From NCBI GenBank assembly GCA_020403425.1, contig JADBXR010000022.1, forward strand, positions 1 through 35,755: a stretch of 35,755 nt of DNA, written 5' to 3'. The notes under the pieces are model-generated. The model made no database searches. It was not told the DNA's origin and saw only the letters and a list, made by a program, of their open reading frames with translations. Position numbers and translations under genes: made by a program. The stretch comes from Chitinophagaceae bacterium (GTDB taxonomy: Bacteria > Bacteroidota > Bacteroidia > Chitinophagales > Chitinophagaceae). Positions 18,074 through 26,800 of this stretch are shown here, piece by piece. The stretch's first letter is position 1; each line of letters starts with the position of its first letter.

Positions 18074-19495
18074 ATGCGAGAAAATCCGTATCGCGAAGAC
18101 CGCGAAGAGCTAAAAGAACTACTCAGGCAGTACCAGAATCTCAAGAACGGCAGAACCCATGCTTTCCTGGAAGAGGATGCTTTTGAGCGCATTATCGACT
18201 ATTTTGACGAAAAAGATGACCTTCCCGAGGCGTTGGAAGCCGCGGAGACAGGTTTGTCGCAGTTCCCCTATTCTTCCCAATTAATGATCAAAAAGGCCGA
18301 CCTGCTGCTGGCTACCCGTAAATACCGGGAAGCCCTTGACGTGCTGGAAATGGCCGAACTCTATGACAGCCGGGACCTGAATCTATATATTTTAAAAACA
18401 GATGCGTATCTGGCCCTAGATCAACAAGCTAAGGCGGTAGAACTACTGGAAGCTGCTTTAGACCTGTTCGAAGGCGAGGAGAAGATCGATCTGCTGTTCG
18501 AGTTGGCGGATGTATATGATGATTATGAGGAATTCGACAAAGTGTTCGACTGCCTGAAACTGATACTGGAAGCGGAACCCAATAACGAAGAAGCCTTGTA
18601 TAAGATCTGTTTCTGGACGGATTTTACCGGACGAAATGAGGAGAGTATCCGGCTGCACCAGCAGATCATTGAGGAATATCCTTTCAGCGAACTGGCCTGG
18701 TTCAACCTGGCAGCCGCTTATCAGGGACTCAAACTCTATGAAAAATCGATCGATGCCTACCAGTATGCGGTGGCCATCGACGAAAAGTTCGACTACGCCT
18801 ACCGTAATATGGGCGATGCCTACCTGCGCCTGCGTAAATACAAGGAAGCGATCGAGGTACTGGAGAAAGTGCTGGAACTTACGCGACCCGAGGATGTGAT
18901 CTATGAAGCCATTGGCCACTGTTACCACCGGATGGGTAACTATGCACAGGCCAGGTTCCATTATAAAAAAGCCGTGCACCTGAATCCCGACGACAGCAAA
19001 CTGCATTATAAGATCGCCGTTACCTATATGCTGGAAGAGCAATGGCAGTCATCGGTGAAACAATTGGAGAACGCCATGCGGATCCATCGCTCCATACCTG
19101 AGTATAACCTGGCCATGGGCGAATGTAAGATGCACCTGCACCAGTACAAGGATGCGATCCAGTATTTTGGTACAGTGGTGCGGCACAAAACAAAGAATGT
19201 GGCGGGATGGGAAGCGCTGATCCGTTGTCTCATAAAAGCAGAGCTGTATGAGGAAGGCATTGAACAGTGTCTTGCGGCGATGAAAGCCACCGATGGTAAA
19301 GCGGTATTCCTGTTCTACTACAGCACCATTCTGTTTGCGCAGGGAAAATCCAAAGACGCTTTGCAGAAACTGGAAATGGCCATGGACAAAGCTCCGCGCC
19401 AGTTAAAGAAATTCATCGAACTCAATCCTTCCATCCTTCAGAATAATCTGGTGGTAGATATTGTGGCGCGTTACAAAAAAGGCAGAAAGATCTGA
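18074..19495 (+). CDS. Cytoplasmic tetratricopeptide-repeat protein
   Basis: The 473 residues lack a signal peptide and are almost entirely TPR helices. Good repeats begin near 39 (DYFDEKDDLPEALEAAETGL), 69-100, 103-135, 138-170, 205-240 (AWFNLAAAYQGLKLYEKSID), 241-275 (AYRNMGDAYLRLRKYKEAIE), 280-310 and onward to about 440. Such proteins serve as scaffolds for protein contacts; the partner cannot be read here. The acidic N-terminus (REDREELKELL) is not a TPR. The ComA-like gene follows after 82 nt with its own -7 box, so cotranscription is not required. Confidence 0.88.
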   Translation: MRENPYREDREELKELLRQYQNLKNGRTHAFLEEDAFERIIDYFDEKDDLPEALEAAETGLSQFPYSSQLMIKKADLLLATRKYREALDVLEMAELYDSRDLNLYILKTDAYLALDQQAKAVELLEAALDLFEGEEKIDLLFELADVYDDYEEFDKVFDCLKLILEAEPNNEEALYKICFWTDFTGRNEESIRLHQQIIEEYPFSELAWFNLAAAYQGLKLYEKSIDAYQYAVAIDEKFDYAYRNMGDAYLRLRKYKEAIEVLEKVLELTRPEDVIYEAIGHCYHRMGNYAQARFHYKKAVHLNPDDSKLHYKIAVTYMLEEQWQSSVKQLENAMRIHRSIPEYNLAMGECKMHLHQYKDAIQYFGTVVRHKTKNVAGWEALIRCLIKAELYEEGIEQCLAAMKATDGKAVFLFYYSTILFAQGKSKDALQKLEMAMDKAPRQLKKFIELNPSILQNNLVVDIVARYKKGRKI

Positions 19496-19547
19496 CCGTT
19501 TTTTGCAGCGATACGGATCTGAGAATCCTACACTCATCCGTTTCTTG

Positions 19548-19555
19548 TATTTTTG
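19548..19555 (+). promoter_or_regulatory. -7 promoter box of the ComA-like gene
   Basis: TATTTTTG exactly fits TAnnTTTG and lies 22 nt upstream of ATG 19578. The same octamer serves glnN on the other strand. No good -33 TTG is seen at 19 nt. The leader would contain an ATG-TAA pair (19566-19571) overlapping a second ATG (19571). Confidence 0.45.
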
Positions 19556-19577
19556 CGCCGGAAAAATGTAATGAACT

Positions 19578-20342
19578 ATGAATTTTAACCTCACCCAGAT
19601 CCCCGAACGTACCTCGCAGCCAAGAACCTCAGGACTGACCATGGTAATGGACAAGGGACTTAGCATTAACGAAGTACATGATTTTGTCAGTGTGGCCGGT
19701 CCGCATGTGGATATTGTTAAGCTGGGTTTTGGTACATCGTTCGTAACGCCCAACCTGCGACAGAAGATAGAAGTATATCATTCCTATAATATCCCCATCT
19801 ATTTCGGGGGTACATTGTTCGAGGCCTTCCTGATCCGCAACCAGTTTGACGATTACATTGCCGTGTGCAAGGATTACGGGATCAAGTATGTGGAAGTGAG
19901 TGATGGTTCTGTGAGCATACCCCATGCAGAAAAATGCGGATACATAGAAAAATTGACCAAACACGCAACGGTACTCAGTGAAGTGGGCAGTAAGGATGCG
20001 GCACATATCATCCCTCCCTATAAATGGATCGAACTGATGCGCGCGGAGCTGGAAGCGGGTTCCTCTTATGTGATCGCCGAAGCCAGGGAAGCGGGAAATG
20101 TGGGTATTTACCGCGGCAGCGGGGAAGTAAGGGAAGGTCTGGTACAGGAGATCCTGACACAGATCCCCGCCGAAAAGATCATCTGGGAAGCGCCGCAGAA
20201 AGCGCAACAGCTGTATTTCCTTGAACTCATTGGTTGTAACGTGAACCTGGGTAATATCGCCCCCAATGAAGTGATCCCGCTGGAAGCCATGCGTATCGGC
20301 CTGAGAGGAGATACCTTTGATCTATATCTCACTAAAAAATAA
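19578..20342 (+). CDS. Phosphosulfolactate synthase (ComA) / HSA32 family TIM-barrel protein
   Basis: The 254-residue protein matches the ComA family (PF02679): GLTMVMDKGLSINEVHDFVS (19-38), VDIVKLGFGTS (44-54), IPIYFGGTLFEAF (72-84) with the PEP-site Gly-Gly-Thr, YVEVSDGSVSIP (105-116), EVGSKD (135-140) and SSYVIAEAREAGNVGIY. In methanogens ComA adds sulfite to phosphoenolpyruvate in coenzyme M synthesis; in plants the homologue HSA32 is a heat-stress protein. Bacteroidota do not make coenzyme M, so the substrate here is open. A route to sulfonates such as cysteate for sulfonolipids is possible but unproven. aroE starts 3 nt after the stop, so the two are cotranscribed. ATG 19578 is preferred over upstream ATGs that run into stops. 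Confidence 0.85.
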   Translation: MNFNLTQIPERTSQPRTSGLTMVMDKGLSINEVHDFVSVAGPHVDIVKLGFGTSFVTPNLRQKIEVYHSYNIPIYFGGTLFEAFLIRNQFDDYIAVCKDYGIKYVEVSDGSVSIPHAEKCGYIEKLTKHATVLSEVGSKDAAHIIPPYKWIELMRAELEAGSSYVIAEAREAGNVGIYRGSGEVREGLVQEILTQIPAEKIIWEAPQKAQQLYFLELIGCNVNLGNIAPNEVIPLEAMRIGLRGDTFDLYLTKK

Positions 20343-20345
20343 ATC

Positions 20346-21077
20346 ATGCGTCGTTTCGGGTTGCTGGGATATCCTTTATCACACTCTTTTTCGCAGAAAT
20401 ATTTCACTGAAAAGTTTGCCAGACTGGGATTGACAGATTGTGTGTACGAGAATTTTTCTCTGCCCGATATCGCTGCATTGTCCGATGTGTTGCAGTCAAA
20501 GAAAGACCTGCGCGGTTTCAATATCACTATCCCTTACAAAAAACAAGTACTGGCTTTTGTAGATGAGGTCTCTCCCGTGGTAAAAGCCATTGGTGCCTGC
20601 AACTGTGTGAACATAAAGGACGGGAAACGCATAGGGCATAACACAGATGTGGTAGGTTTTGAACAGTCGTTACGGCCTTTCCTGAAAGCCCATCATACCA
20701 GGGCGTTGGTGTTGGGAACCGGTGGTGCCTCCGCTGCGGTGGTGTATGTGCTGCAACAACTGGGCATTGCCGTTCAATATGTTTCGCGCACCGCTTCTGA
20801 GCAGGCCATTGCTTATGAACAGGTGGATGAAGCCTTGCTCTCTTCTCATCATCTCATAGTAAACACAACGCCATTGGGAATGTATCCGAATGTGGAAGAA
20901 TGTCCGCCGCTGCCATATCAATGCCTGACGCCACTGCATCATTTGTATGACCTGATCTATAATCCGGCAGAGACCAGGTTCCTGGCAAATGGGAAAGCAA
21001 GAGGTGCAAGCGTACAGAACGGACAGGAGATGCTGGTGCTGCAGGCGGAAGAAAGCTGGCGCATCTGGAACAGTTGA
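20346..21077 (+). CDS. aroE: Shikimate dehydrogenase
   Basis: Reduces 3-dehydroshikimate to shikimate with NADPH in the aromatic amino acid/chorismate pathway. At 243 residues it is slightly short for AroE (about 270) but complete. The shikimate-binding YPLSHSFS (9-16), catalytic Lys65 in NITIPYKK, ACNCVNIKDG and GHNTDVVGF (the Asp partner), NADP-loop LGTGGAS and the C-terminal NGQEMLVLQAEESWRIW are all present. It lies 3 nt after the ComA-like gene and is therefore translationally linked to it. The TGA stop abuts the stop of the convergent thioesterase gene (TGATCA, 21075-21080). Confidence 0.93.
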   Translation: MRRFGLLGYPLSHSFSQKYFTEKFARLGLTDCVYENFSLPDIAALSDVLQSKKDLRGFNITIPYKKQVLAFVDEVSPVVKAIGACNCVNIKDGKRIGHNTDVVGFEQSLRPFLKAHHTRALVLGTGGASAAVVYVLQQLGIAVQYVSRTASEQAIAYEQVDEALLSSHHLIVNTTPLGMYPNVEECPPLPYQCLTPLHHLYDLIYNPAETRFLANGKARGASVQNGQEMLVLQAEESWRIWNS

Positions 21078-21515
21078 TCAGACGGCCGATAATCTGGTAA
21101 CCACTTCTTCAGGTACTGATACTTTTTTCCCGGCTTTGTAATCGTAACACATCATACCCGTTTTCGCTTTTCCGGCAATTACCCATTCCGCATCCTGCAT
21201 CACTTCCATCTTGTAAAAAAGATCGAATCCCAGTTTATCGAAATCGGTTGCCTGTACTGAAATTTTCACCTCATCGCCGTAGTTCAGCTCTTTTTTGAAT
21301 TCAATGGCTGCGTCTGCCATGATCAGTCCCACACCATCACCCACGGATAATTCGCGGTAACCGAAAGATAACAGGTATTGTTGCCGGGCTTCCTGTATGA
21401 GCGAGAGAAAGCTATCGTTGCCAACATGACCGCCATAATTCAGGTCCGTGACCCGTATGCGCAGGGTAGTGCTGAATGAAAATTGGTCGGGTAGATTTAG
21501 TTTGATTCGGTTCAT
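21078..21515 (-). CDS. Hotdog-fold acyl-CoA thioesterase (4HBT / YbgC-FadM type)
   Basis: The 145-residue length suits a single hotdog domain. RVTDLNYGGHVGNDSFLSLI (21-40) is the 4-hydroxybenzoyl-CoA thioesterase motif; the usual catalytic Asp position (D-x-x-G/N-H-x-N) reads DLNYGGHVGN here, with Asp24 and His30 retained. The central helix EARQQYLLSFGY and the strands EFKKELNYGDEVKISVQA follow. It probably hydrolyses short or medium acyl-CoAs in the cytoplasm, but the substrate is not determinable. Its ATG overlaps the rdgB stop codon (ATGA), so translation is coupled. Confidence 0.85.
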   Translation of the reverse strand: MNRIKLNLPDQFSFSTTLRIRVTDLNYGGHVGNDSFLSLIQEARQQYLLSFGYRELSVGDGVGLIMADAAIEFKKELNYGDEVKISVQATDFDKLGFDLFYKMEVMQDAEWVIAGKAKTGMMCYDYKAGKKVSVPEEVVTRLSAV

Positions 21516-22096
21516 GACCTTGTATTGCGTAAAAATTCGATCAGCCGGGTAACGGCTTTCTGCCGGTGGCTGTATTGGTTCTTTTCTTCCAGGCTCATTT
21601 CGGCAAAACTTTTGGTGGCACCATCGGGTATGAAAACCGGATCGTAACCAAAACCCTTGTTGCCCTGCTGGTCCTCCGCAATTTTGCCTGTGCAGATGCC
21701 TTCGAACTGGTATTCCTTATGGTCGAGGATCAGCGATATCACGGTCCTGAACCGGGCTTTCCGGTCAGGGTTGCTGCCGAGTTTCTGTAACAGCTTATCG
21801 ATGTTCTGTTGAAAATCCCTGCCGTCGCCCGCATAACGGGCACTTTTTACTCCGGGCTCACCCTGCAGGGCTTCCACTTCCAGGCCGGTATCTTCGCTGA
21901 AACAGTCCTGGTTGGTCAGCCGGTGTATGGTCTGCGACTTTTCAGCAGCATTGGCTTCCAGTGTATCGTGTGGTTCGGGGATATCGATGTCGATACCGGC
22001 TTCCTTCAGGGTAATAATATCGAAGGAGGAACCGATCACAGAACGGATCTCGTCTACTTTGTGCTGGTTATTCGTGGCAAAAATGAGTGTGGACAT
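21512..22096 (-). CDS. rdgB: XTP/dITP pyrophosphatase (RdgB/HAM1, non-canonical purine NTPase)
   Basis: This house-cleaning enzyme removes ITP, dITP and XTP from the nucleotide pool to prevent their incorporation into DNA and RNA. The 194-residue length is typical. The N-terminal FATNNQHKVDEIRSVIG (6-22), SEDTGLEVEALQGEPGVKSARYAG, the central GFGYDPVFIPDGATKSFAEM and the closing SHRQKAV are the family signatures. It is the middle gene of a compact minus-strand operon: the unknown gene at 22130-22657 ends 33 nt before it, and the thioesterase start overlaps its stop by 4 nt. Confidence 0.95.
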   Translation of the reverse strand: MSTLIFATNNQHKVDEIRSVIGSSFDIITLKEAGIDIDIPEPHDTLEANAAEKSQTIHRLTNQDCFSEDTGLEVEALQGEPGVKSARYAGDGRDFQQNIDKLLQKLGSNPDRKARFRTVISLILDHKEYQFEGICTGKIAEDQQGNKGFGYDPVFIPDGATKSFAEMSLEEKNQYSHRQKAVTRLIEFLRNTRS

Positions 22097-22129
22097 AGTA
22101 TGTGCTTTTCCGGCAGGATGCTGGTGTAT

Positions 22130-22657
22130 TTATACGTTGAACATTTTTTTCAGGCAGAGCCAGAGTTTGCTTTTTTCCAGTTTGGCTTCCTGCGATGTCC
22201 CCAGCATGCTCTCCAAAGCGGGGGCCAGCAATATCTGGCAGTTATCGTATCGCTGTATCTGGTAATGTGGTATGGTAAAGGGTAATTGCACATCGCGGGC
22301 ATTCACGCCGAATAAAAGCAGAAAACCGGGTTGCAGTTTCTCCTGTAACAGTGGGTAGGTGACAGCTTCTGTATGACAGTTCACAATGGCTACATCCCCC
22401 AGATTCAGTTTGCAGGCACCCAGGATGGCTGAAAGGAAGTTCAGTGACTCATCTTTCAGATACACAGCGTCTTTTTCGCTTACCAAAAGCGTAATTTTTC
22501 GTAAATTGCTGCCCAGATACCACTGACGCTCACTGGCCGGGTTCTCTGGCTGGGGCGTTTTCCTCTCCGCTTTCGGTTCATCTTCGGTTATAACCAGACT
22601 GTTCTTGTACAGATCCGCGAGCAGGAAATCGGGTAACCGTGTATTTTCTTCACTCAT
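22130..22657 (-). CDS. Uncharacterised Bacteroidota protein, possibly UDG-fold / DNA polymerase III psi-like
   Basis: A 175-residue soluble protein with no signal peptide. It has a short N-terminal helix-like motif (LPDFLLADLYKNSLV, 8-22), a charged Pro-rich linker (about 25-45), and an alpha/beta domain (about 48-175) with strands KITLLV, VAIVNC and FLLLFG. Its last part, QIQRYDNCQILLAPALESML and then a lysine-rich LEKSKLWLCLKKMF, resembles in layout the end of HolD/psi ('pain-ts-L-x-x-ML ... K-x-x-W-x-L') from the clamp-loader, which has a uracil-DNA-glycosylase-like fold. That comparison is inference from pattern only. It lies first in an operon with rdgB, a nucleotide-sanitation gene. Confidence 0.6.
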   Translation of the reverse strand: MSEENTRLPDFLLADLYKNSLVITEDEPKAERKTPQPENPASERQWYLGSNLRKITLLVSEKDAVYLKDESLNFLSAILGACKLNLGDVAIVNCHTEAVTYPLLQEKLQPGFLLLFGVNARDVQLPFTIPHYQIQRYDNCQILLAPALESMLGTSQEAKLEKSKLWLCLKKMFNV

Positions 22658-22723
22658 ACCGTTGAAAATATTAACAGTCGTTAGTTTTTGATTTTTTTGT
22701 TTATTTGCGTCAAATATAAAACT

Positions 22724-23788
22724 ATGGTAGCAGCAGCAGGCATAAAGATCTCGAAAGTTGAGACGAGTAAGTTAACAGGAACCTCATTGGAGAACCTGCC
22801 TTTTGGCCGGTATTTTACAGACCACATGCTGGAAGCGGATTATGTGAACGGTGAATGGAAAAATGTGGAGATCAAGCCGTACCAGCCTCTTCTGATGGAG
22901 CCCTCACTGGCCGCTTTGCACTATGGCCAGGCGATCTTTGAGGGCATCAAAGCCTATAAGGAAGCAGATGGTCAGGTAGCTATCTTCCGACCCTACGATA
23001 ATTTCAGGCGCTTCAATATTTCTGCGGAAAGGATGGAAATGCCCACCGTACCCGAAGAGATCTTTATCGAAGGGATGCGTCAGCTGATAGATCTCGACAG
23101 GAACTGGGTGCCTTCTTTACCGGAGCACTCCCTGTATATCCGTCCCTTTATGTTCTCTTCCGATCCGGTGATCGGGGTGAAACCTTCGGAAACGTATAAG
23201 TTCCTCATCATTCTCAGTCCAACAGGCCCTTACTACGCAGCACCGATGAAGATCTATGTGGAAGAGACCTATACCCGAGCAGCACCCGGTGGGGTTGGAT
23301 TTGCCAAGAATGCCGGTAACTACGGTGGCAGCATGCATGCAACGGCATTGGCCAAAAAACAGGGATACGACCAGGTTTTGTGGACAGATGCTTTTGAACA
23401 CAAATACCTGCAGGAAGTAGGTACCATGAATGTGTTCTTCATCATCGGCAACCAGGCCATCACACCTTCGTTGGAAGATGGAACGATCCTGGCTGGTGTT
23501 ACCCGTGACAGCGCCATTACTGTCTTAAAAGAAATGGGACTGGAAGTGGTGGAAAAGAAATTCAGTGTAGATGAACTAATTGCTGCCCATAAAGCAGGTC
23601 AGCTGCGCGAAGTGTTCGGTACCGGCACAGCGGCCACTATTTCACTGATCAAGGAATTGAAGTACAAGGATTATGTCATGCATTTTGACACCGACACCTG
23701 GGAAGTATCCAAAGGCCTGAAAAAACGCCTGGATGCCATCCGCAAGGGAGAAGCTCCCGACACCCACGGCTGGATGTACAGGATCTGA
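22724..23788 (+). CDS. ilvE: Branched-chain amino acid aminotransferase
   Basis: A fold-type IV PLP enzyme that interconverts Leu, Ile and Val with their 2-oxo acids. From ATG 22724 it has 354 residues, typical of the eukaryote-like BCAT form found in Bacteroidota. An upstream in-frame ATG (22688) would add a hydrophobic, probably non-coding lead. LPFGRYFTDHMLEADY (about 24-39), HYGQAIFEGIKAY (about 66-78), YIRPFMFSSDP and the PLP lysine, Lys195 in GFAKNAGNYGGS, are clear, as are EVGTMNVFFI and the C-terminal FGTGTAATIS phosphate-binding loop. It is divergent from the 22130-22657 gene and is followed by the terminator at 23809-23854. Confidence 0.95.
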   Translation: MVAAAGIKISKVETSKLTGTSLENLPFGRYFTDHMLEADYVNGEWKNVEIKPYQPLLMEPSLAALHYGQAIFEGIKAYKEADGQVAIFRPYDNFRRFNISAERMEMPTVPEEIFIEGMRQLIDLDRNWVPSLPEHSLYIRPFMFSSDPVIGVKPSETYKFLIILSPTGPYYAAPMKIYVEETYTRAAPGGVGFAKNAGNYGGSMHATALAKKQGYDQVLWTDAFEHKYLQEVGTMNVFFIIGNQAITPSLEDGTILAGVTRDSAITVLKEMGLEVVEKKFSVDELIAAHKAGQLREVFGTGTAATISLIKELKYKDYVMHFDTDTWEVSKGLKKRLDAIRKGEAPDTHGWMYRI

Positions 23789-23808
23789 TAGATCATCAGG
23801 AATCATTG

Positions 23809-23854
23809 AGCGCCACAGGTTACAGATTCACTGTAATGCTGTGGCGCTTTTTTT
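23809..23854 (+). terminator. Nested intrinsic terminator of ilvE
   Basis: AGCGCCACAG (23809-23818) pairs with CTGTGGCGCT (23839-23848). Inside it TTACAG/CTGTAA (23820-23825, 23831-23836) forms a second helix with a 5-nt loop. A run of seven T (23848-23854) follows and overlaps the stop codon of the convergent T9SS gene. The hairpin could also end the opposite transcript, but without a U-run on that side. Confidence 0.9.
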
Positions 23855-26800
23855 AGTCTTTGATGAATGCCTTGCTGTAGCGATAATTGCCGCAACGCAG
23901 CTCTAGCAGGTATATACCTTTGATCAGTCCTGCCAATGGTATCCATGCCTGCCCTTCCTTTTGGGTGCCCAGTGAAATGTTTTGTATCGGTCTGCCGGAT
24001 ATACCCAATATCCGCACAGTGGTATTGCCTTTTTCCTTTGCCCGGTATTCTATGCGAAGCCGGTCTTTGACCGGCACAGGATATAGGGTTAGTTCTATCG
24101 GTTGGGGCAAAAGCCATGGGTCTTCCTGTTTTTTAGGGCTGCAGACCTCAAAGCGGTCGTTCCCCTGTGTCAGTGTATCCATCCTTACCAGGAAACGATA
24201 GTTGCTGTCCTGTTGTAAGGGTGTCCATTTATCCAATAATTTATCGTGCAGCATCAGGGTGTTGGAAGCGGGCAGGTTGACTGCTGCCACCCGTATCCGG
24301 AAGATCCCCGGCTGCAGGCATTGCAGACCCAGTGGTATCGTTGATCCGTTGGTAAAAGGCCTGGCATCGATAGATAATTGTTTCCCGGCATAGGTGAGGC
24401 TATAGAAATTAACATCTGGATTCAGCAGTTTCGATGCGTCATTCCGGTCGTAACCAAAACGTGCACTATCCATCTGCAGTAATAACAGACGGTCCCAGAG
24501 TAGGCTGTCACTTTCCAGTCTGAGTTCTATATGGTACCAGTCGTCGATCCTGACCGGTGTCATCGCATCGCTGGCTGCTTCTGCAGATTTGCTGTTCTCG
24601 GTGAACAGGATCTGCTGCTGGGTGCCTGCCACTGTTTCAACCATAAAAGCGCCAAAGGCAGGTAGTATATGATTCATTGCGAATGGGTAACTGCTGTATC
24701 CACCCTGTTTGCCCTGGCTGGGATGCCATAACCAGTAATGCCTGCTGACCCCATTAGTCCTGCTGGTCCTTGACAGATCGATATTGGATAGGTAAGGGTT
24801 CCCGATCACATGATATGCGCCATCCTGTGAGGCCTGGAGCGATCGTTCCTGATCTCCCGTATGCGTATTGCCTGTATAGTGCAGGTTCACTGGTAAGGGC
24901 AGATAAGTTCCATGGGTACCATCACCTGCGGGTATTCCATCAAGCCCCTGGCCAGGTTTGCCTCTTACCAGTAATCGGATGCCCTGCATCGGTGCCCAGT
25001 TGTTTTCTGCCAGTCCATTGGTATGTGTGAATGCGGTCCACCCTGTTTCTGCCCCGGTGGAATCGTTGCCTTTGTGCGGATCATAATAAAATGCGGAAGG
25101 TGCCTGTGTCTGGCTGTTGGTAAAACCGTTCTGACTTCCATTTTCGCCGGTGATGTCGACGCTGTCTGTGATCATGGAAAGGCCGATGCTGTGTGTGAAA
25201 GGATGACCGAGTAAGTGAAAAGCCCTTCTGCCTGTTGTGATGGACTGCACAGTGCTGAGCTTTCCCAATAGGCCAGTGCCGGCCGCCGAAGCACCTATAC
25301 GCGCGCCTTGCAGCATCTGCAGCTGATCTCCTGTATGCAAAACACCTTTCTGCAAACTAAGTTCCCTGCTGATGAATAAGCTATCTGTTAGCTGTACGCC
25401 ACCGGGGTTGCTGATCTGCAACTGATGTATCCTGTTTTGGAAAAACGAGCTGCCGGAGATCCATTGCCGCACGGTATCCTGTAAGACAACTGTTGCTTTG
25501 CGGGCATCGATCCGCTGCTGGCCGGCATTGATACTGCCGCTAATGCGCAACACTTTTTCTATACTGAGTGTGCCGTTATCGTGCAGGAAGATATCACCGC
25601 AGCTGGCAGTGTCCCGTATCTGCGGCTGGTAAGCCGTGCCGGGGTATATATGCACAACTGTAGCGGAACCGGGTACCATAAAACCGCACCAGTTGCCGGC
25701 CTGATGCCAGTTGTTGTTCTCCTTGCCCAGCCAAAGACCATTATTCACGGCGATGATCCGGATGGATGCAGATATGTCAGTACAGGCCCCTGATACCACG
25801 GTCCTCCTGAACCAGCTACTGCCGGTGAACGCGGGCGTTATGCTATTTTGTTCAAGACTATTCATTTGTCTGAATGCCTTGCTATCCGGCAGCACAGACA
25901 ATTCCCAGGTAAACGTATAGGATCCATTGCCCCCTTCGGGGAAAGAGCCTTGCAGCACAGGCGATGGCTCGCTGGTGCAGATCCTCTCGGGTCCGGTAAT
26001 GAAGTTGTTACGGATAACAGGAGTGACACGGACCAGGATATTTTTGACTGACCGGTTAATCCCATCACTGACGATCACCGTGAGCGTGTCGATACCGGTT
26101 GCGGGTTCCGATGTCTGGTATTGGATATTCTCCGGCCTGATATTTTTCCCTTTTGTTATTACCGAGAAATGAGTACCCGTGATCACTGCTGTTCGGGAGG
26201 CGGACCTGATCTCCCAGGTAAGCGTGTCATTGATCTCCTCGTCTGCAATGGTGAGATAAGAGGATAAGGATACAGGCGTACTGCTCCCACAGACCTCTAT
26301 CGTATCTACCCCGGCAGAAACAAATTTTGGGGCGATGCCATCCAGCCTGATACGTGTGGCGGTTTGGGAGAGGGGCAGATTGAGGGGTGGGGCATTGTCG
26401 TTCTCATCAGTAATGGCTGCCAGACCGGGACTGATAACGGCTGGCAGAACGATGCCGCTCTTGTCCGTATCCCCGGGCTGCACCCTGTACGCAAAGAAAA
26501 GTTGTTGGGTCCCTGAACCCTTTACGTATATCGCTTTCCGGCTGCCGGAGGTAGTGCTGAGATTGAGGTAGGGAAGAGTGGTCGCAGGTTTGATCCATAC
26601 CGTGTCTGTGTAGGTTACCACAAATAATAACGAATCTCCCGCCGCGTATAAGCGCTCTTCCGGAAATTGGAATCCGCTGATGTGTGCTTTGAGAGGGTTG
26701 ATGAAAACACTGTCGAGTTTCCCGATGTTGCGAAGTAAGGGGTTCATGGGATTGCCGATAGAATCATGTAAAGAAAAAACACTGTCAATGATCGTATTGG

